64,000 nucleotides of DNA, taken from UKL13-3 sp964392775 (GTDB lineage Bacteria > Bacteroidota > Bacteroidia > UKL13-3). The notes beneath the pieces were generated by a model, which saw only the letters and a program-made list of their open reading frames with translations, was not told the DNA's origin and ran no database searches. Numbering within the stretch: position 1 is the stretch's first letter; each line of letters opens with the position of its first letter. The stretch is from contig CAYMRD010000006.1 of NCBI GenBank assembly GCA_964392775.1, forward strand, positions 1 to 64,000, given 5' to 3'. Shown here one piece after another: positions 46,398 through 55,106 of the stretch. The position numbers and the translations under genes were made by a program.

Positions 46398-47468
46398 TTA
46401 CAGCAGTAACTTTTTCACAGAAGCATTATTTCTTAAAAAGTATATGCCATGAGGCAGATCGGGTAAAGTAGTTCGTGTATTAGCAATATTTCCATCCCAA
46501 ACCTTTGCACCCATTTGGTTGTACAAATCAACTCGTCCTATATCGCCTCCATCTCTATAGAGTTCTTTTGTTTCTGCATTAAAAAATACCTGACTTTCCC
46601 AATCCGCTTCGTGCACAAACAGCATTTTTGAGAATGAATATTTTCCATTAAAATCAACTTGTTTGATGCGATAGCAGGCTGATTTTACCACACGATAGTC
46701 GACAAAGCTATAATGACGGGTAATTGTAGTTGTTCCCGATGCCTTAACCATGCCAATCTCTTCCCAATTATTCCCGTCAGAGCTTCTTTCTGCAACAAAA
46801 TAATTGGCATTCAATTCACTTGCTGTACTCCAACTCAAAACTACATCAGACTCTCTGCGTGAAGCATAAACTGAAAACCAGCTAACCGGGAGACTGATAT
46901 TGGCCGTGAATGTTTTGGCATAAATTGAATCGCCACTGTTTGATTGATCATTATTGGTTGAATTAATTACAACATAAAACACTGCATCTCCTGTATAATC
47001 TGAAGGGACCTGCCAATCGAAACTCCATGTTTTGCTATGAGCAGGTGCTGCTGTACCCGATGCCGAATGTTCAAGATAAGAGCGATTCACAGAGCTGACC
47101 AGTTGCGTTTCAGTTGAGGTACTTATCAATGTACCCATACTTGGAGTTGCATCCGTTGCATCTGCAGGTAATACACATAACTGAAACCCATACCGCACAC
47201 TATTCGGGTTTGAAAACGTAAGGTTAAAAGTGTAGGTGCTGTCAGCCAATAATCCGGATAAGGTATTGTCGGTAACCGACAATTCAATATTATCCCAAAT
47301 CGGGCCATCTGTAATTTCAGATCCACCATGACATCCCGGATTGGCACAGTTCCCTTCTCCCGGAGCGTTACTGTAGCTTTCCGGAGGTCCTGTTGAATAA
47401 GTGATACTTTGGTAACTTATGAATAACATCACAAGCATGAGTAAAACGGAAAGTAGATACTTTTTCAT
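46398..47468 (-). CDS. Choice-of-anchor V domain protein with T9SS sorting domain
   Basis: A 356-residue exported protein: signal peptide (MKKYLLSVLLMLVMLFISYQ), then a Reeler-like choice-of-anchor V domain. This starts with the family GAPGExxC...CHxG motif, here APGEGNCANPGCHGG with three residues between the cysteines instead of the common two. A fibronectin-like segment follows (VVLSWSTASELNANYFVAER), then a T9SS type A tail (DLYNQMGAKVWDG, LPHGIYFLRNNASVKKLLL). The C-x-x-C-H form can bind haem c; the CANPGCH variant here makes that uncertain. A surface protein of unknown function. Confidence 0.83.
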   Translation of the reverse strand: MKKYLLSVLLMLVMLFISYQSITYSTGPPESYSNAPGEGNCANPGCHGGSEITDGPIWDNIELSVTDNTLSGLLADSTYTFNLTFSNPNSVRYGFQLCVLPADATDATPSMGTLISTSTETQLVSSVNRSYLEHSASGTAAPAHSKTWSFDWQVPSDYTGDAVFYVVINSTNNDQSNSGDSIYAKTFTANISLPVSWFSVYASRRESDVVLSWSTASELNANYFVAERSSDGNNWEEIGMVKASGTTTITRHYSFVDYRVVKSACYRIKQVDFNGKYSFSKMLFVHEADWESQVFFNAETKELYRDGGDIGRVDLYNQMGAKVWDGNIANTRTTLPDLPHGIYFLRNNASVKKLLL

Positions 47469-47731
47469 AGTTCTTTAAATTTATAGGTTAAGAAAATGAA
47501 TTTACAAGCCCGTTTAATGAGTCATCTCCCCCAAGTGGTAATAATGTGCTCAGCCAAATAAGATTGATTGAATAGCAGTGAGGGGAATCCGGTTTTTCTC
47601 TTTTAATTGCTGTTTCATGCCAGCTTCATGTGACCAATCCCATAATGGATATCAATACTACTCATTTTTTAATTTAAAACGCATTAAAAATGCATCTAGC
47701 TCTGAATGAGTTACAAAATTTAGCACAAAGA
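47469..47731. other. Intergenic region, no recognised gene
   Basis: About 260 bp between the T9SS gene start and the tRNA-Cys promoter. No coding frame or RNA motif was recognised. The promoter of the minus-strand T9SS gene should lie in its left part. Confidence 0.5.
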
Positions 47732-47763
47732 TTGAGTATGCGAAAATAATTTATCTATATTTG
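47732..47763 (+). promoter_or_regulatory. Promoter of tRNA-Cys (TTG, 21 bp, TATATTTG)
   Basis: TTG at 47732-47734 and a perfect -7 box at 47756-47763, 13 bp before the tRNA 5' end. Confidence 0.65.
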
Positions 47764-47776
47764 CCACCCGCTCAAT

Positions 47777-47847
47777 GGTACCGTGGCCGAGCGGCTAGGC
47801 TGAGCTCTGCAAAAGCTCCTACAGCAGTTCGAATCTGCTCGGTACCT
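47777..47847 (+). tRNA. tRNA-Cys (anticodon GCA)
   Basis: A 71-nt cloverleaf. The acceptor pairs GGTACCG with CGGTACC, the D-arm contains GGCCGAGCGGCTAGGC, the anticodon stem GAGCT/AGCTC encloses CTGCAAA (anticodon GCA), and the T-loop is TTCGAAT. Discriminator T; CCA not encoded. Confidence 0.95.
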
Positions 47848-47849
47848 CT

Positions 47850-47872
47850 AAAGCTCCGCAAGGAGCTTTTTT
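47850..47872 (+). terminator. Terminator of tRNA-Cys
   Basis: AAAGCTCC-GCAA-GGAGCTTT followed by further T residues, 2 bp after the tRNA. The reverse strand has weaker U-run support for the convergent YqgE gene. Confidence 0.85.
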
Positions 47873-47880
47873 CATTTGAG

Positions 47881-48465
47881 CTAATTCCAGCTTCTGTCCT
47901 CCGGAGCATCCGCCATGTAAGAAAAATCAGCGCCCATACTTTTTACAATATTGCGCCACATATTGTCCAGATCATCGTCAAAAATATCCTCTATGCCGGC
48001 TTTCCCGACCCACCATGCCTTTTGAGCAATCTCTTCCTCTAATTGGCCTGAAGCCCAACCTGAGTACCCTGAAAAAAATCTAAACTCATTTTGTTGGGCA
48101 ATATTCCGATCTATCAAATCTTCTATCATTTCAATATCTCCTCCCCAATAAACCCCATTGGCAATATGCTGTGCTCCTGTTATGAGGTAACCGAGCCGGT
48201 GAATAAAATGTAGCGTATTAGGCTCCACCGGCCCACCAAAAAACAAGGGAAAATTGTATTTCATCAGCCCCGGAATAACATCATGGGTTGTCAAATCAAT
48301 CAACCGGTTCAATACAAACCCAACGGTACCTTCATCGTTATGATCACTAATTAAAACAACAGTCCTTCTGAAGTGATAATCGTTCAAATATGGCTCACTG
48401 ATAAGTACATCTCCTTTAAACGGAGGTTGAAATTTGGGGTCTATTTTATGAATGGAGAGTGCCAT
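47881..48465 (-). CDS. YqgE/AlgH family protein
   Basis: A 194-residue protein from the ATG at 48465 (MALSIHKIDPKFQPPFKGDV). Family motifs: GDVLISEPYLNDYHFRRTVV, GTVGFVLNRLIDLT, PLFFGGPVEPNTLHFIHR, VYWGGDIEMI and RFFSGYSGWASGQLEEEI. The length and order are typical for DUF179/AlgH. The biochemical role is unknown; in Pseudomonas AlgH has been linked to alginate regulation, which cannot be transferred here. The gene is convergent with tRNA-Cys. Confidence 0.92.
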   Translation of the reverse strand: MALSIHKIDPKFQPPFKGDVLISEPYLNDYHFRRTVVLISDHNDEGTVGFVLNRLIDLTTHDVIPGLMKYNFPLFFGGPVEPNTLHFIHRLGYLITGAQHIANGVYWGGDIEMIEDLIDRNIAQQNEFRFFSGYSGWASGQLEEEIAQKAWWVGKAGIEDIFDDDLDNMWRNIVKSMGADFSYMADAPEDRSWN

Positions 48466-48577
48466 TGAACTAAAGTAATGGTGTTGTACTAAATTAGTAT
48501 ATTTTTCTGAATGAATATGCACTATTCATCAACACTTTCGAAATCACGGAGAGATATATTATGTTTGAAAAAAAAAG

Positions 48578-49228
48578 ATGTCGTCAAATCTAAAGCGCAT
48601 AGCCGACCTAAGAGTAGAGTATACGCTCAAATCGTTTAATGAAGAAGATTTACTACCGAGTCCATTTTCTCAATTTGGAGGTTGGCTTGATGAGGCTATT
48701 GAGGCTCAGGCCAACGAACCTAATGCAATGACATTGGCAACGGTTAAACCAGATGGTTCTCCTTCTGCCCGTGTAGTATTACTTAAAGGGGTTGATGATA
48801 GCGGGTTCGTGTTTTTTACCAATTATGAAAGTCAAAAAGGACGTGATATAGAAGATAACCCCAAGGTTGCGCTCGTATTTTGCTGGCTCGAACTCCAACG
48901 TCAGGTTCGGATAGAGGGCGTGGCCCATAAAATTACCGCAAACGAGTCAGATGAGTATTTTCATAGCCGACCACAGAGCAGCAAAATAGGAGCGCATGCG
49001 TCTCCACAAAGTAGTAAGTTGTCTAGTCGGGCTGAGTTAGAAGCTCGTTATCAACACTTTGAGGAGTTGTTTTCAAAGGAGCCCCTTATACGTCCTGAAC
49101 ACTGGGGGGGATTTAGAGTTATCCCTACATCTATTGAGTTTTGGCAAGGCCGTCAAAGTCGTCTTCACGATCGATTTGTATATAAAATGACCGGTAATTC
49201 GTGGCAAGCAACCCGATTAGCGCCATAA
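48578..49228 (+). CDS. pdxH: Pyridoxamine 5'-phosphate oxidase
   Basis: A 216-residue FMN enzyme that oxidises PNP or PMP to PLP. Seen: FSQFGGWLDEAIEAQANEPN, SPSARVVLLKGVDDSGFVFF, the FMN-binding NYESQKGRDIEDNP, SRPQSSKIGAHASPQSS and the C-terminal EFWQGRQSRLHDRFVY. Full length and all substrate-site arginines present. Monocistronic. Confidence 0.96.
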   Translation: MSSNLKRIADLRVEYTLKSFNEEDLLPSPFSQFGGWLDEAIEAQANEPNAMTLATVKPDGSPSARVVLLKGVDDSGFVFFTNYESQKGRDIEDNPKVALVFCWLELQRQVRIEGVAHKITANESDEYFHSRPQSSKIGAHASPQSSKLSSRAELEARYQHFEELFSKEPLIRPEHWGGFRVIPTSIEFWQGRQSRLHDRFVYKMTGNSWQATRLAP

Positions 49229-49330
49229 TCATCTGTATGCCACAATGAATTATTAATTAATGTTCTAAAAAAAGCATTAATTTGCGCAATAATATCAGAC
49301 CCAAAGTAGTTACTCTGCTAGTCCTATCCT

Positions 49331-50455
49331 ATGCAAAACATAATCCTCACATTCTTATCCTCATTACTTGTCGTTGTATTTGGAATCCCTTCCATTATAA
49401 CTGTGGCCAAACAAAAGAAGCTCTATGATGAGCCTAATCACAGAAAGCTGCATGCCAATAAAATTCCCCGCTTGGGTGGGTTAGCCATTATATCCGGATT
49501 TGCCATTGCAATCAGCATTTTTGGTGTAGCCCCGCTTGATGGTTCCCGGTTACAATATTTACAGGCTGCCATTATTATTCTATTCTTTTCGGGTTTAAAA
49601 GATGATATTATAGCCTTATCTCCTATTAAAAAACTTATCACTCAGGTTTTCTCTACCCTGCTTATCGTTGTTGGAGAAGATATTCGAATTACCAGTTTTC
49701 AAGGTTTATTTGGGTTGTATGAGATTCCGGTTTGGGCCAGCTATATGTTGTCCTTATTCACCATTGTAGTGATTACAAATTCTTTTAATCTGATTGATGG
49801 TATTGATGGATTGGCCGGAGGAATTGGGTTTATTATTACGCTGACCTTTGGTCTTTGGTTTAATTTTATTGATCAGGTAAGTTGGGCGATTATTTCACTT
49901 GGTTTGGCTGGCGCATTGTTTGGCTTCCTTATTTTCAACTACAACCCGGCTAAGATATTTATGGGAGATTCGGGCTCATTAACCACCGGATTTCTAATAG
50001 CAGTATTAAGCATTAAATTTATTGAATTAAACAACCCGGTTGTTCAAAACCTTTATAAAATAAATACGGCTCCTGTAATTGCAATTGCCATTCTGATTAT
50101 TCCTCTTTTTGATACCATTCGGGTGTTTACCGTTAGGGTTTTGAAACGAAAATCACCCTTTGCTGCAGATCGCAATCATATTCATCACCTTTTACTTAAT
50201 ACAGGTTTAGATCACAAGCAGGTGTCGATGCTTATGTATATTGTAAACATTGGGTTTATTTTGATTGCATTTTTAATGCGCGATAGCAATATATTGACCA
50301 TGCTGCTGACCATTGGAGCGTTAGCCTTTGCCCTTTCACAAATTCCTGTTTACATCAACAATCATCATATAGCCGATATTGAAGCTGAATCAGGCTCTCT
50401 TATTCCCAGTGAATTCAAGCATCGTAAAATAGAACACGCAGAACATAAAGATTAA
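49331..50455 (+). CDS. MraY/WecA-type undecaprenyl-phosphate sugar-1-phosphate transferase
   Basis: A 374-residue polytopic membrane enzyme with about 10-11 helices. Catalytic signatures: FFSGLKDDIIAL (Mg-binding DD), NSFNLIDGIDGLAGG, FMGDSGSLTTGFL and the cytoplasmic HIHH loop (DRNHIHHLLLNTG). The HIHH/DRNHIHH pattern places it with WecA/TagO-type HexNAc-1-phosphate transferases that start O-antigen or wall-polymer synthesis, rather than with MraY itself. Sugar specificity is not determined. No glycan cluster surrounds it. It is convergent with rdgB, with only 4 bp between stops. Confidence 0.88.
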   Translation: MQNIILTFLSSLLVVVFGIPSIITVAKQKKLYDEPNHRKLHANKIPRLGGLAIISGFAIAISIFGVAPLDGSRLQYLQAAIIILFFSGLKDDIIALSPIKKLITQVFSTLLIVVGEDIRITSFQGLFGLYEIPVWASYMLSLFTIVVITNSFNLIDGIDGLAGGIGFIITLTFGLWFNFIDQVSWAIISLGLAGALFGFLIFNYNPAKIFMGDSGSLTTGFLIAVLSIKFIELNNPVVQNLYKINTAPVIAIAILIIPLFDTIRVFTVRVLKRKSPFAADRNHIHHLLLNTGLDHKQVSMLMYIVNIGFILIAFLMRDSNILTMLLTIGALAFALSQIPVYINNHHIADIEAESGSLIPSEFKHRKIEHAEHKD

Positions 50456-50459
50456 CGCA

Positions 50460-51050
50460 CTAATCTTGTACTCTTAAAAAGTTAAGCAATTGTTTCATTG
50501 CTTTGGTCCGGTGACTGATTGCATTTTTTTCGTCCATCGGCAACTCTGCCAAAGTTTTATTCAGTCCATCGGGACAAAAAACAGGATCGTACCCAAATCC
50601 ATTTGTACCACGTTTCTCTGTTGCAATCGTTCCGTGTAAGTATCCATCGAACAGGTATTCTTCACCTTGCCACTTAAGGGAAATGACTGTATGAAAGCAG
50701 GCCTTTCTATTTGATATACCTTGAAGTTTAGTCAACAGCAAATTCATATTATCATCGTCACTGCGCTGTTCACCGGCAAAACGGGCACTGTATACACCCG
50801 GGGCACCGTCTAGTGAATCAACTTCCAACCCGGTATCATCAGCAAAACAGTCAAAGCCGTAGGTATTGGTTATATACCCGCTTTTGATAGAAGCATTTTC
50901 CAGAAGTGTACTGCCTGTTTCGGCAATATCTTCCGTACACCCAATATCATCGAGGGTTTGAATCAAGAAAGAATCACCAACAAATTGCTGGATCTCGGCC
51001 GCTTTATGTTTGTTATGGGTGGCGAATACCAATATCCGTTTTTGTTTCAT
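50460..51050 (-). CDS. rdgB: Non-canonical purine NTP pyrophosphatase (RdgB/HAM1)
   Basis: A 196-residue house-cleaning enzyme that hydrolyses ITP, XTP and their deoxy forms. Seen: ILVFATHNKHKAAEIQQF, the catalytic FADDTGLEVDSLDGAPGVYSAR block, GTNGFGYDPVFCPDG and the C-terminal KNAISHRTKAMKQL. The ATG overlaps the TGA of the gene upstream by one base (TGATG), indicating translational coupling. Confidence 0.95.
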   Translation of the reverse strand: MKQKRILVFATHNKHKAAEIQQFVGDSFLIQTLDDIGCTEDIAETGSTLLENASIKSGYITNTYGFDCFADDTGLEVDSLDGAPGVYSARFAGEQRSDDDNMNLLLTKLQGISNRKACFHTVISLKWQGEEYLFDGYLHGTIATEKRGTNGFGYDPVFCPDGLNKTLAELPMDEKNAISHRTKAMKQLLNFLRVQD

Positions 51051-51520
51051 CAGGCTTTCATCAATTGTTGAATGGCATTCCAGAGTTTGGTTTTCAGCGC
51101 CACATTATCATGGTAAACAGCCGGAGCCTCCACCCACAAAGTTGACACTCCTTGATGTGCGAGGGTTTGGTAAGTATTCAAACGGTTTTCACCCCATTGT
51201 TCAGCTCCCCACACAAGCACCCGTTTGATTGGGGTGATTTTTATCAGTTCATTAAATGGTATACTTTGATTATCTGACAGATACATAAAACAAACCGCTT
51301 CCCGATTGAGTTTCATTGCGTTATGAACCAACTTGTGAATCATTTCGGCATCAACCCCTTGTAAACGAGATGAAAACACAAATAACAACTCGGCCTCTTC
51401 CTTCCCGTCTAAATTGACTTTTGGGGTATTTTCCTTTTCTTTGACGGGTTGATACACGGTCTCTTGAACAATGTAAAATTCGTCAAACAGATCTGTAAGA
51501 TTTTCCAGATTCGATATCAT
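51050..51520 (-). CDS. Small uncharacterised protein upstream of rdgB, possibly Pol III psi-like
   Basis: A 156-residue soluble protein without a named family that I can recognise. A short acidic N-terminal tail precedes alternating strands and helices (AELLFVFSSRL, NREAVCFMYLSDNQ, IKRVLVWGAEQWGEN, GVSTLWVEAPAVYHDN, ALKTKLWNAIQQLMKA). The C-terminal pattern, proline after a strand then about ten residues, K, LW and a short amphipathic helix, resembles the end of E. coli HolD (psi), which has a uracil-DNA-glycosylase-like fold. This is a weak analogy only. It is translationally coupled to rdgB, and holA is also in the window. Confidence 0.5.
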   Translation of the reverse strand: MISNLENLTDLFDEFYIVQETVYQPVKEKENTPKVNLDGKEEAELLFVFSSRLQGVDAEMIHKLVHNAMKLNREAVCFMYLSDNQSIPFNELIKITPIKRVLVWGAEQWGENRLNTYQTLAHQGVSTLWVEAPAVYHDNVALKTKLWNAIQQLMKA

Positions 51521-51541
51521 TTATTTGCTTTATAAAAATCA

Positions 51542-52600
51542 ATGGCAATATCCGTAAAAATTAACAAAACAACACAAAGCCGCATTCACTTATGCGATTT
51601 TGAAAACATACAGTTTGGAACCATCTTCAGCGATCACATGCTGAAAGTGGATTATAAAGACGGGGTCTGGCAGGAGCCGCATATTTTGCCGTATGGAGAT
51701 ATTATGCTGTCTCCGGCTCTCTCTGCTCTTCATTACGGTCAGTCTATTTTCGAAGGAATGAAGGCTTTCAAGGATCAGCAAGGTTGCCCGCAGTTGTTCC
51801 GTCCTACCGATAACCACAAACGACTAAACAAATCGGCTGTGCGCATGGCCATGCCTGCTATTCCTGAAGATGTGTTCATGACAGGCATGAAGGCACTGAT
51901 AGATATTGACAAGGACTGGATTCCAACCAAGGATGGAAGTGCCTTGTATATCCGACCTTTCATGTTTGCAACGGATGATTTTGTCGGGGTTCGTCCATCT
52001 AAAACTTTCAGCTTTATCGTATTTTGTTGTCCGGTAAACAGCTATTATCCTCAACCTATCAATGTTTTGGTAGAGCAAAAATATGCCCGTGCTTTTGAAG
52101 GAGGTGTAGGAGCAGCCAAGGTATCAGGCAATTATGGACTGAGCATGCTGCCAACACAGGAGGCTCAGCAAAAAGGGTTTGACCAGATCATTTGGACAGA
52201 TGGTCGCGAGCACCAGTATGTTGAAGAAAGTGGAACAACCAATTTGTTCTTTGCGATTGGCGATACCGTGATTACACCTGCCCTTGACGGAACCATCCTT
52301 GAAGGTGTAACCCGCGACTCCTGCATTCAACTGCTTAAACACAAAGGCATCAGGATCGAAGAACGCAAGATACCGATCAGTGAAGTGATTGCCGCAGCAG
52401 AAGCCGGTCAATTGACTGATGCATTCGGCACCGGTACCGCTGCTCTGATTGCCAAAATTGCATCCATTAACTACAATGGCAAAACGTATGAGTTACCATC
52501 GGCTGATAGTCGTTATGTATCCAACTTATTGTACAACGAACTTGAAGCCATTCGAACCTCGCGTACCGAAGACCCATTCGGTTGGGTGGTGAAAGTTTAA
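51542..52600 (+). CDS. ilvE: Branched-chain amino acid aminotransferase
   Basis: A 352-residue fold-type IV PLP enzyme that interconverts Leu/Ile/Val and their 2-oxo acids. Seen: LPYGDIMLSPALSALHYGQS, IFEGMKAFKD, the PLP lysine in AAKVSGNYGLSMLPT, YVEESGTTNLFFAI and ILEGVTRDSC. The length and motifs match the eukaryote-like (BCAT type II) subgroup common in Bacteroidota. Followed by a strong shared terminator. Confidence 0.95.
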   Translation: MAISVKINKTTQSRIHLCDFENIQFGTIFSDHMLKVDYKDGVWQEPHILPYGDIMLSPALSALHYGQSIFEGMKAFKDQQGCPQLFRPTDNHKRLNKSAVRMAMPAIPEDVFMTGMKALIDIDKDWIPTKDGSALYIRPFMFATDDFVGVRPSKTFSFIVFCCPVNSYYPQPINVLVEQKYARAFEGGVGAAKVSGNYGLSMLPTQEAQQKGFDQIIWTDGREHQYVEESGTTNLFFAIGDTVITPALDGTILEGVTRDSCIQLLKHKGIRIEERKIPISEVIAAAEAGQLTDAFGTGTAALIAKIASINYNGKTYELPSADSRYVSNLLYNELEAIRTSRTEDPFGWVVKV

Positions 52601-52618
52601 ACCAAATTATAAGTACAC

Positions 52619-52660
52619 TAAAAAGCCGCGATGAAGTATATACTTCATCGCGGCTTTTTT
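52619..52660. terminator. Bidirectional terminator between ilvE and icd
   Basis: A nearly perfect palindrome, AAAAGCCGCGATGAAGTA pairing with TACTTCATCGCGGCTTTT, with A- and T-runs at the two ends; it serves both convergent genes. Confidence 0.92.
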
Positions 52661-52701
52661 ATGGAGTTTGAATAACTGAACCAGCGAATTACTCAATCAG
52701 C

Positions 52702-53931
52702 TTATTTACCCAACTTTGCTCTCAACCCGGCATCCAAAGCATCCAAAAATTCTTCCGTATACAAGTAGTGTTTCCCATGTTCCACTTTGTTTCCGTGGAT
52801 ACAAACAGCTAAATCTTTGGTCATTTTTCCGCTTTCAACTACTTCCACACATACTTTTTCCAAAGCCTGACAGAAATTGATTAACTCCTGATTTCCATCC
52901 AGCTTGCCACGAAACTCCAATCCGCGTGTCCATGCAAAAATGCTGGCAATAGGATTGGTTGAGGTTGGTTTACCTGCCTGATGGTCGCGGTAGTGGCGGG
53001 TTACGGTTCCGTGAGCGGCTTCAGCTTCCATGGTTTTTCCATCAGGAGTAACCAACGTAGAAGTCATCAATCCCAATGAACCAAATCCTTGTGCTACGGT
53101 ATCCGATTGCACATCGCCATCGTAGTTTTTACAAGCCCATACAAAATTACCGTTCCACTTCAATGCCGAAGCAACCATATCATCAATCAAGCGGTGCTCG
53201 TAGGTAATGCCAGCAGCTTCGTATTTCGCTTTGTAATCAGCCTGATAAATTTCTTCGAAAATATCTTTGAAACGGCCATCGTATTTTTTCAGGATGGTGT
53301 TTTTAGTCGATAAGTATAAAGGCCATTTCTTTTGCAACGCTGTATTGAAACATGAGTGCGCGAATCCACGGATACTTTCTTCGGTATTGTACATTGCCAA
53401 CGCAACGCCATCACCTTTAAAGTTGTATACTTCGTGTTCGATTACTTGTCCGTCTTCACCTTCAAATTTGATAGTCAATTTACCTTTTCCTTTGGTAACG
53501 AAATCTGTTGCACGGTACTGGTCTCCAAAAGCGTGACGACCGATACAGATAGGAGCGGTCCAGTTTGGAACCAAACGCGGAACATTGCTGCATACAATCG
53601 GCTCACGGAAAACTGTTCCATCCAAAATATTACGGATGGTACCGTTTGGCGACTTCCACATTTGTTTCAGGCTGAATTCTTTTACACGTGCCTCATCAGG
53701 AGTGATGGTGGCACATTTGATACCTACATTGTATTTTTTGATGGCTTCGGCAGCATCAATGGTGATCTGGTCGTTGGTCAGGTCGCGGCTTTCCATACCC
53801 AAATCGTAATACTTAATATCTAAGTCGAGGTAAGGAAGAATCAATTTGTCTTTGATGAATTTCCAGATGATGCGGGTCATCTCATCGCCATCGAGTTCAA
53901 CAACAGGATTGGCTACTTTAATTTTTGTCAT
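52702..53931 (-). CDS. icd: Isocitrate dehydrogenase, NADP-dependent
   Basis: A 409-residue homodimeric IDH of the eukaryote-like (IDH1/2) branch. Seen: NPVVELDGDEMTRIIWKFIK, VGIKCATITPDEARVKEF, WKSPNGTIRNILDGTVFREP, DMVASALKWNGNFVWACKNY, DGDVQSDTVAQGFGSLGLMT and EAAHGTVTRHYRDH, which includes cofactor-determining residues of the NADP type. It makes 2-oxoglutarate in the TCA cycle. Monocistronic. Confidence 0.95.
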   Translation of the reverse strand: MTKIKVANPVVELDGDEMTRIIWKFIKDKLILPYLDLDIKYYDLGMESRDLTNDQITIDAAEAIKKYNVGIKCATITPDEARVKEFSLKQMWKSPNGTIRNILDGTVFREPIVCSNVPRLVPNWTAPICIGRHAFGDQYRATDFVTKGKGKLTIKFEGEDGQVIEHEVYNFKGDGVALAMYNTEESIRGFAHSCFNTALQKKWPLYLSTKNTILKKYDGRFKDIFEEIYQADYKAKYEAAGITYEHRLIDDMVASALKWNGNFVWACKNYDGDVQSDTVAQGFGSLGLMTSTLVTPDGKTMEAEAAHGTVTRHYRDHQAGKPTSTNPIASIFAWTRGLEFRGKLDGNQELINFCQALEKVCVEVVESGKMTKDLAVCIHGNKVEHGKHYLYTEEFLDALDAGLRAKLGK

Positions 53932-53998
53932 ATAGCGTTCGAAATTTGTTTACGGTTTAAAGAGGGGCAAATATGGGAAATTGGACGGGAAATGCCAT

Positions 53999-54313
53999 TT
54001 TATTTTATGAGGAAGAGTCCACAGTTAATTCGTCCATGGTCCACGGTTACAATCTACTTTGAAAGGGATATTGTGCACATGGTTTATATGTTAGAAGGGA
54101 GGTGGCTGAGCGGAGCCGAAGCCACTGTGAGAAGTCAGCAGAAAGAGGTTCCCGCAGATGACGCAGATTTAAGAAAGAAGAAAGGATACGGAGGTCATCT
54201 TGCATCCTGATAACAGGTTGATTCAATGACTATAATGCCAAATAAACCAACATGCAGCCGTGGACTATGGACTAATTAACTATGGACTAATTAACTATGG
54301 ACTAATTAACTAT
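53999..54313. repeat. Intergenic GTCCATGG/GGACTA word repeats
   Basis: 385 bp lie between icd and tcdA. The left part has AGTCCACAGTTAATTCGTCC and ATGGTCCACGGTTAC; the right part has three or more near-perfect 20-bp copies of ACTAATTAACTATGGACTAA-type units ending at 54313. Related words recur near 13669, 14560-14596 and 55057-55105. No gene is supported here. Confidence 0.7.
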
Positions 54314-54316
54314 GGA

Positions 54317-55045
54317 CTACCTATTGTACAAATCCCTGATCGCCACACTCGCCACGGCACATCCAAATACGGCCGGCATATAGCTGATGGTTCCCGGAGC
54401 TGATTTTTTATTGCGGGCGCCAACCATAATCAACCCCGAATCCACTCCGGCTTGTTCGGCACTAAATACCACTGTTACACCCTTGTAGATGCCAAATTTG
54501 TGTAAGTATTTGCGGGTGTATTTAGCGAGTTTACAGTTGTAACTATCGGCAATATCGGCAACCTTTACTTGTGTGGGGTCTACCTTTGAGCCTGCACCCA
54601 TACTACTCACCAGAGGGATTTTACGGTCTAGGCAGGCTTTGATAAAAAACACTTTAGGGCTCAGGGTATCAATACAATCGAGAGCATAGTCGAAATTGCC
54701 TTCATCCAATACTTTATGGGTGATCTCATCCCTGAAATATTCGGGAACAATGGTCAGTTCCAAATCAGGATTAATGTCCAGGAGACGTTCTTTAAGCACA
54801 TCTGTTTTCATCAAACCTTCGGTGCTATGCAAGGCCGGGATCTGACGGTTACGATTGGTTGGGTCAACGGTATCGGCATCCACAATGGTCATTTTTCCTA
54901 CTCCGGCACGGGCAATCATTTCGGCAGCAATGCCACCCACACCTCCAAGTCCTACTACCAGTACATTGGAGTTTACCAGTTTATGCAATTTCTCTTCGCC
55001 CAATAATAACTGGGTACGGCCCATCCACGGTTTAATTTCTTTCAT
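54317..55045 (-). CDS. tcdA: tRNA threonylcarbamoyladenosine dehydratase
   Basis: A 242-residue E1-like (ThiF/MoeB fold) protein that cyclises t6A37 to ct6A in tRNAs reading ANN codons. Seen: the adenylation P-loop VVGLGGVGGIAAEMIARAGV, DADTVDPTNRNRQ, DYALDCIDTLSPKVFFIKAC and SSMGAGSKVDPTQVKVADI, all of the TcdA/CsdL subgroup. The size is normal. It lies downstream of the TatD-like gene with about 60 bp of repeat-like spacer. Confidence 0.92.
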   Translation of the reverse strand: MKEIKPWMGRTQLLLGEEKLHKLVNSNVLVVGLGGVGGIAAEMIARAGVGKMTIVDADTVDPTNRNRQIPALHSTEGLMKTDVLKERLLDINPDLELTIVPEYFRDEITHKVLDEGNFDYALDCIDTLSPKVFFIKACLDRKIPLVSSMGAGSKVDPTQVKVADIADSYNCKLAKYTRKYLHKFGIYKGVTVVFSAEQAGVDSGLIMVGARNKKSAPGTISYMPAVFGCAVASVAIRDLYNR

Positions 55046-55106
55046 ATATGTTGGCTGTTAGCTCTTGGCCTTTAGCTATGAACTATCGACTATTAGCTAT
55101 TGACTT

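Noticed and set aside
53992..54210. 72-residue plus-strand gene between icd and tcdA
   Set aside because: The frame lies in degenerate repeat sequence, has no recognised domain and no promoter box.
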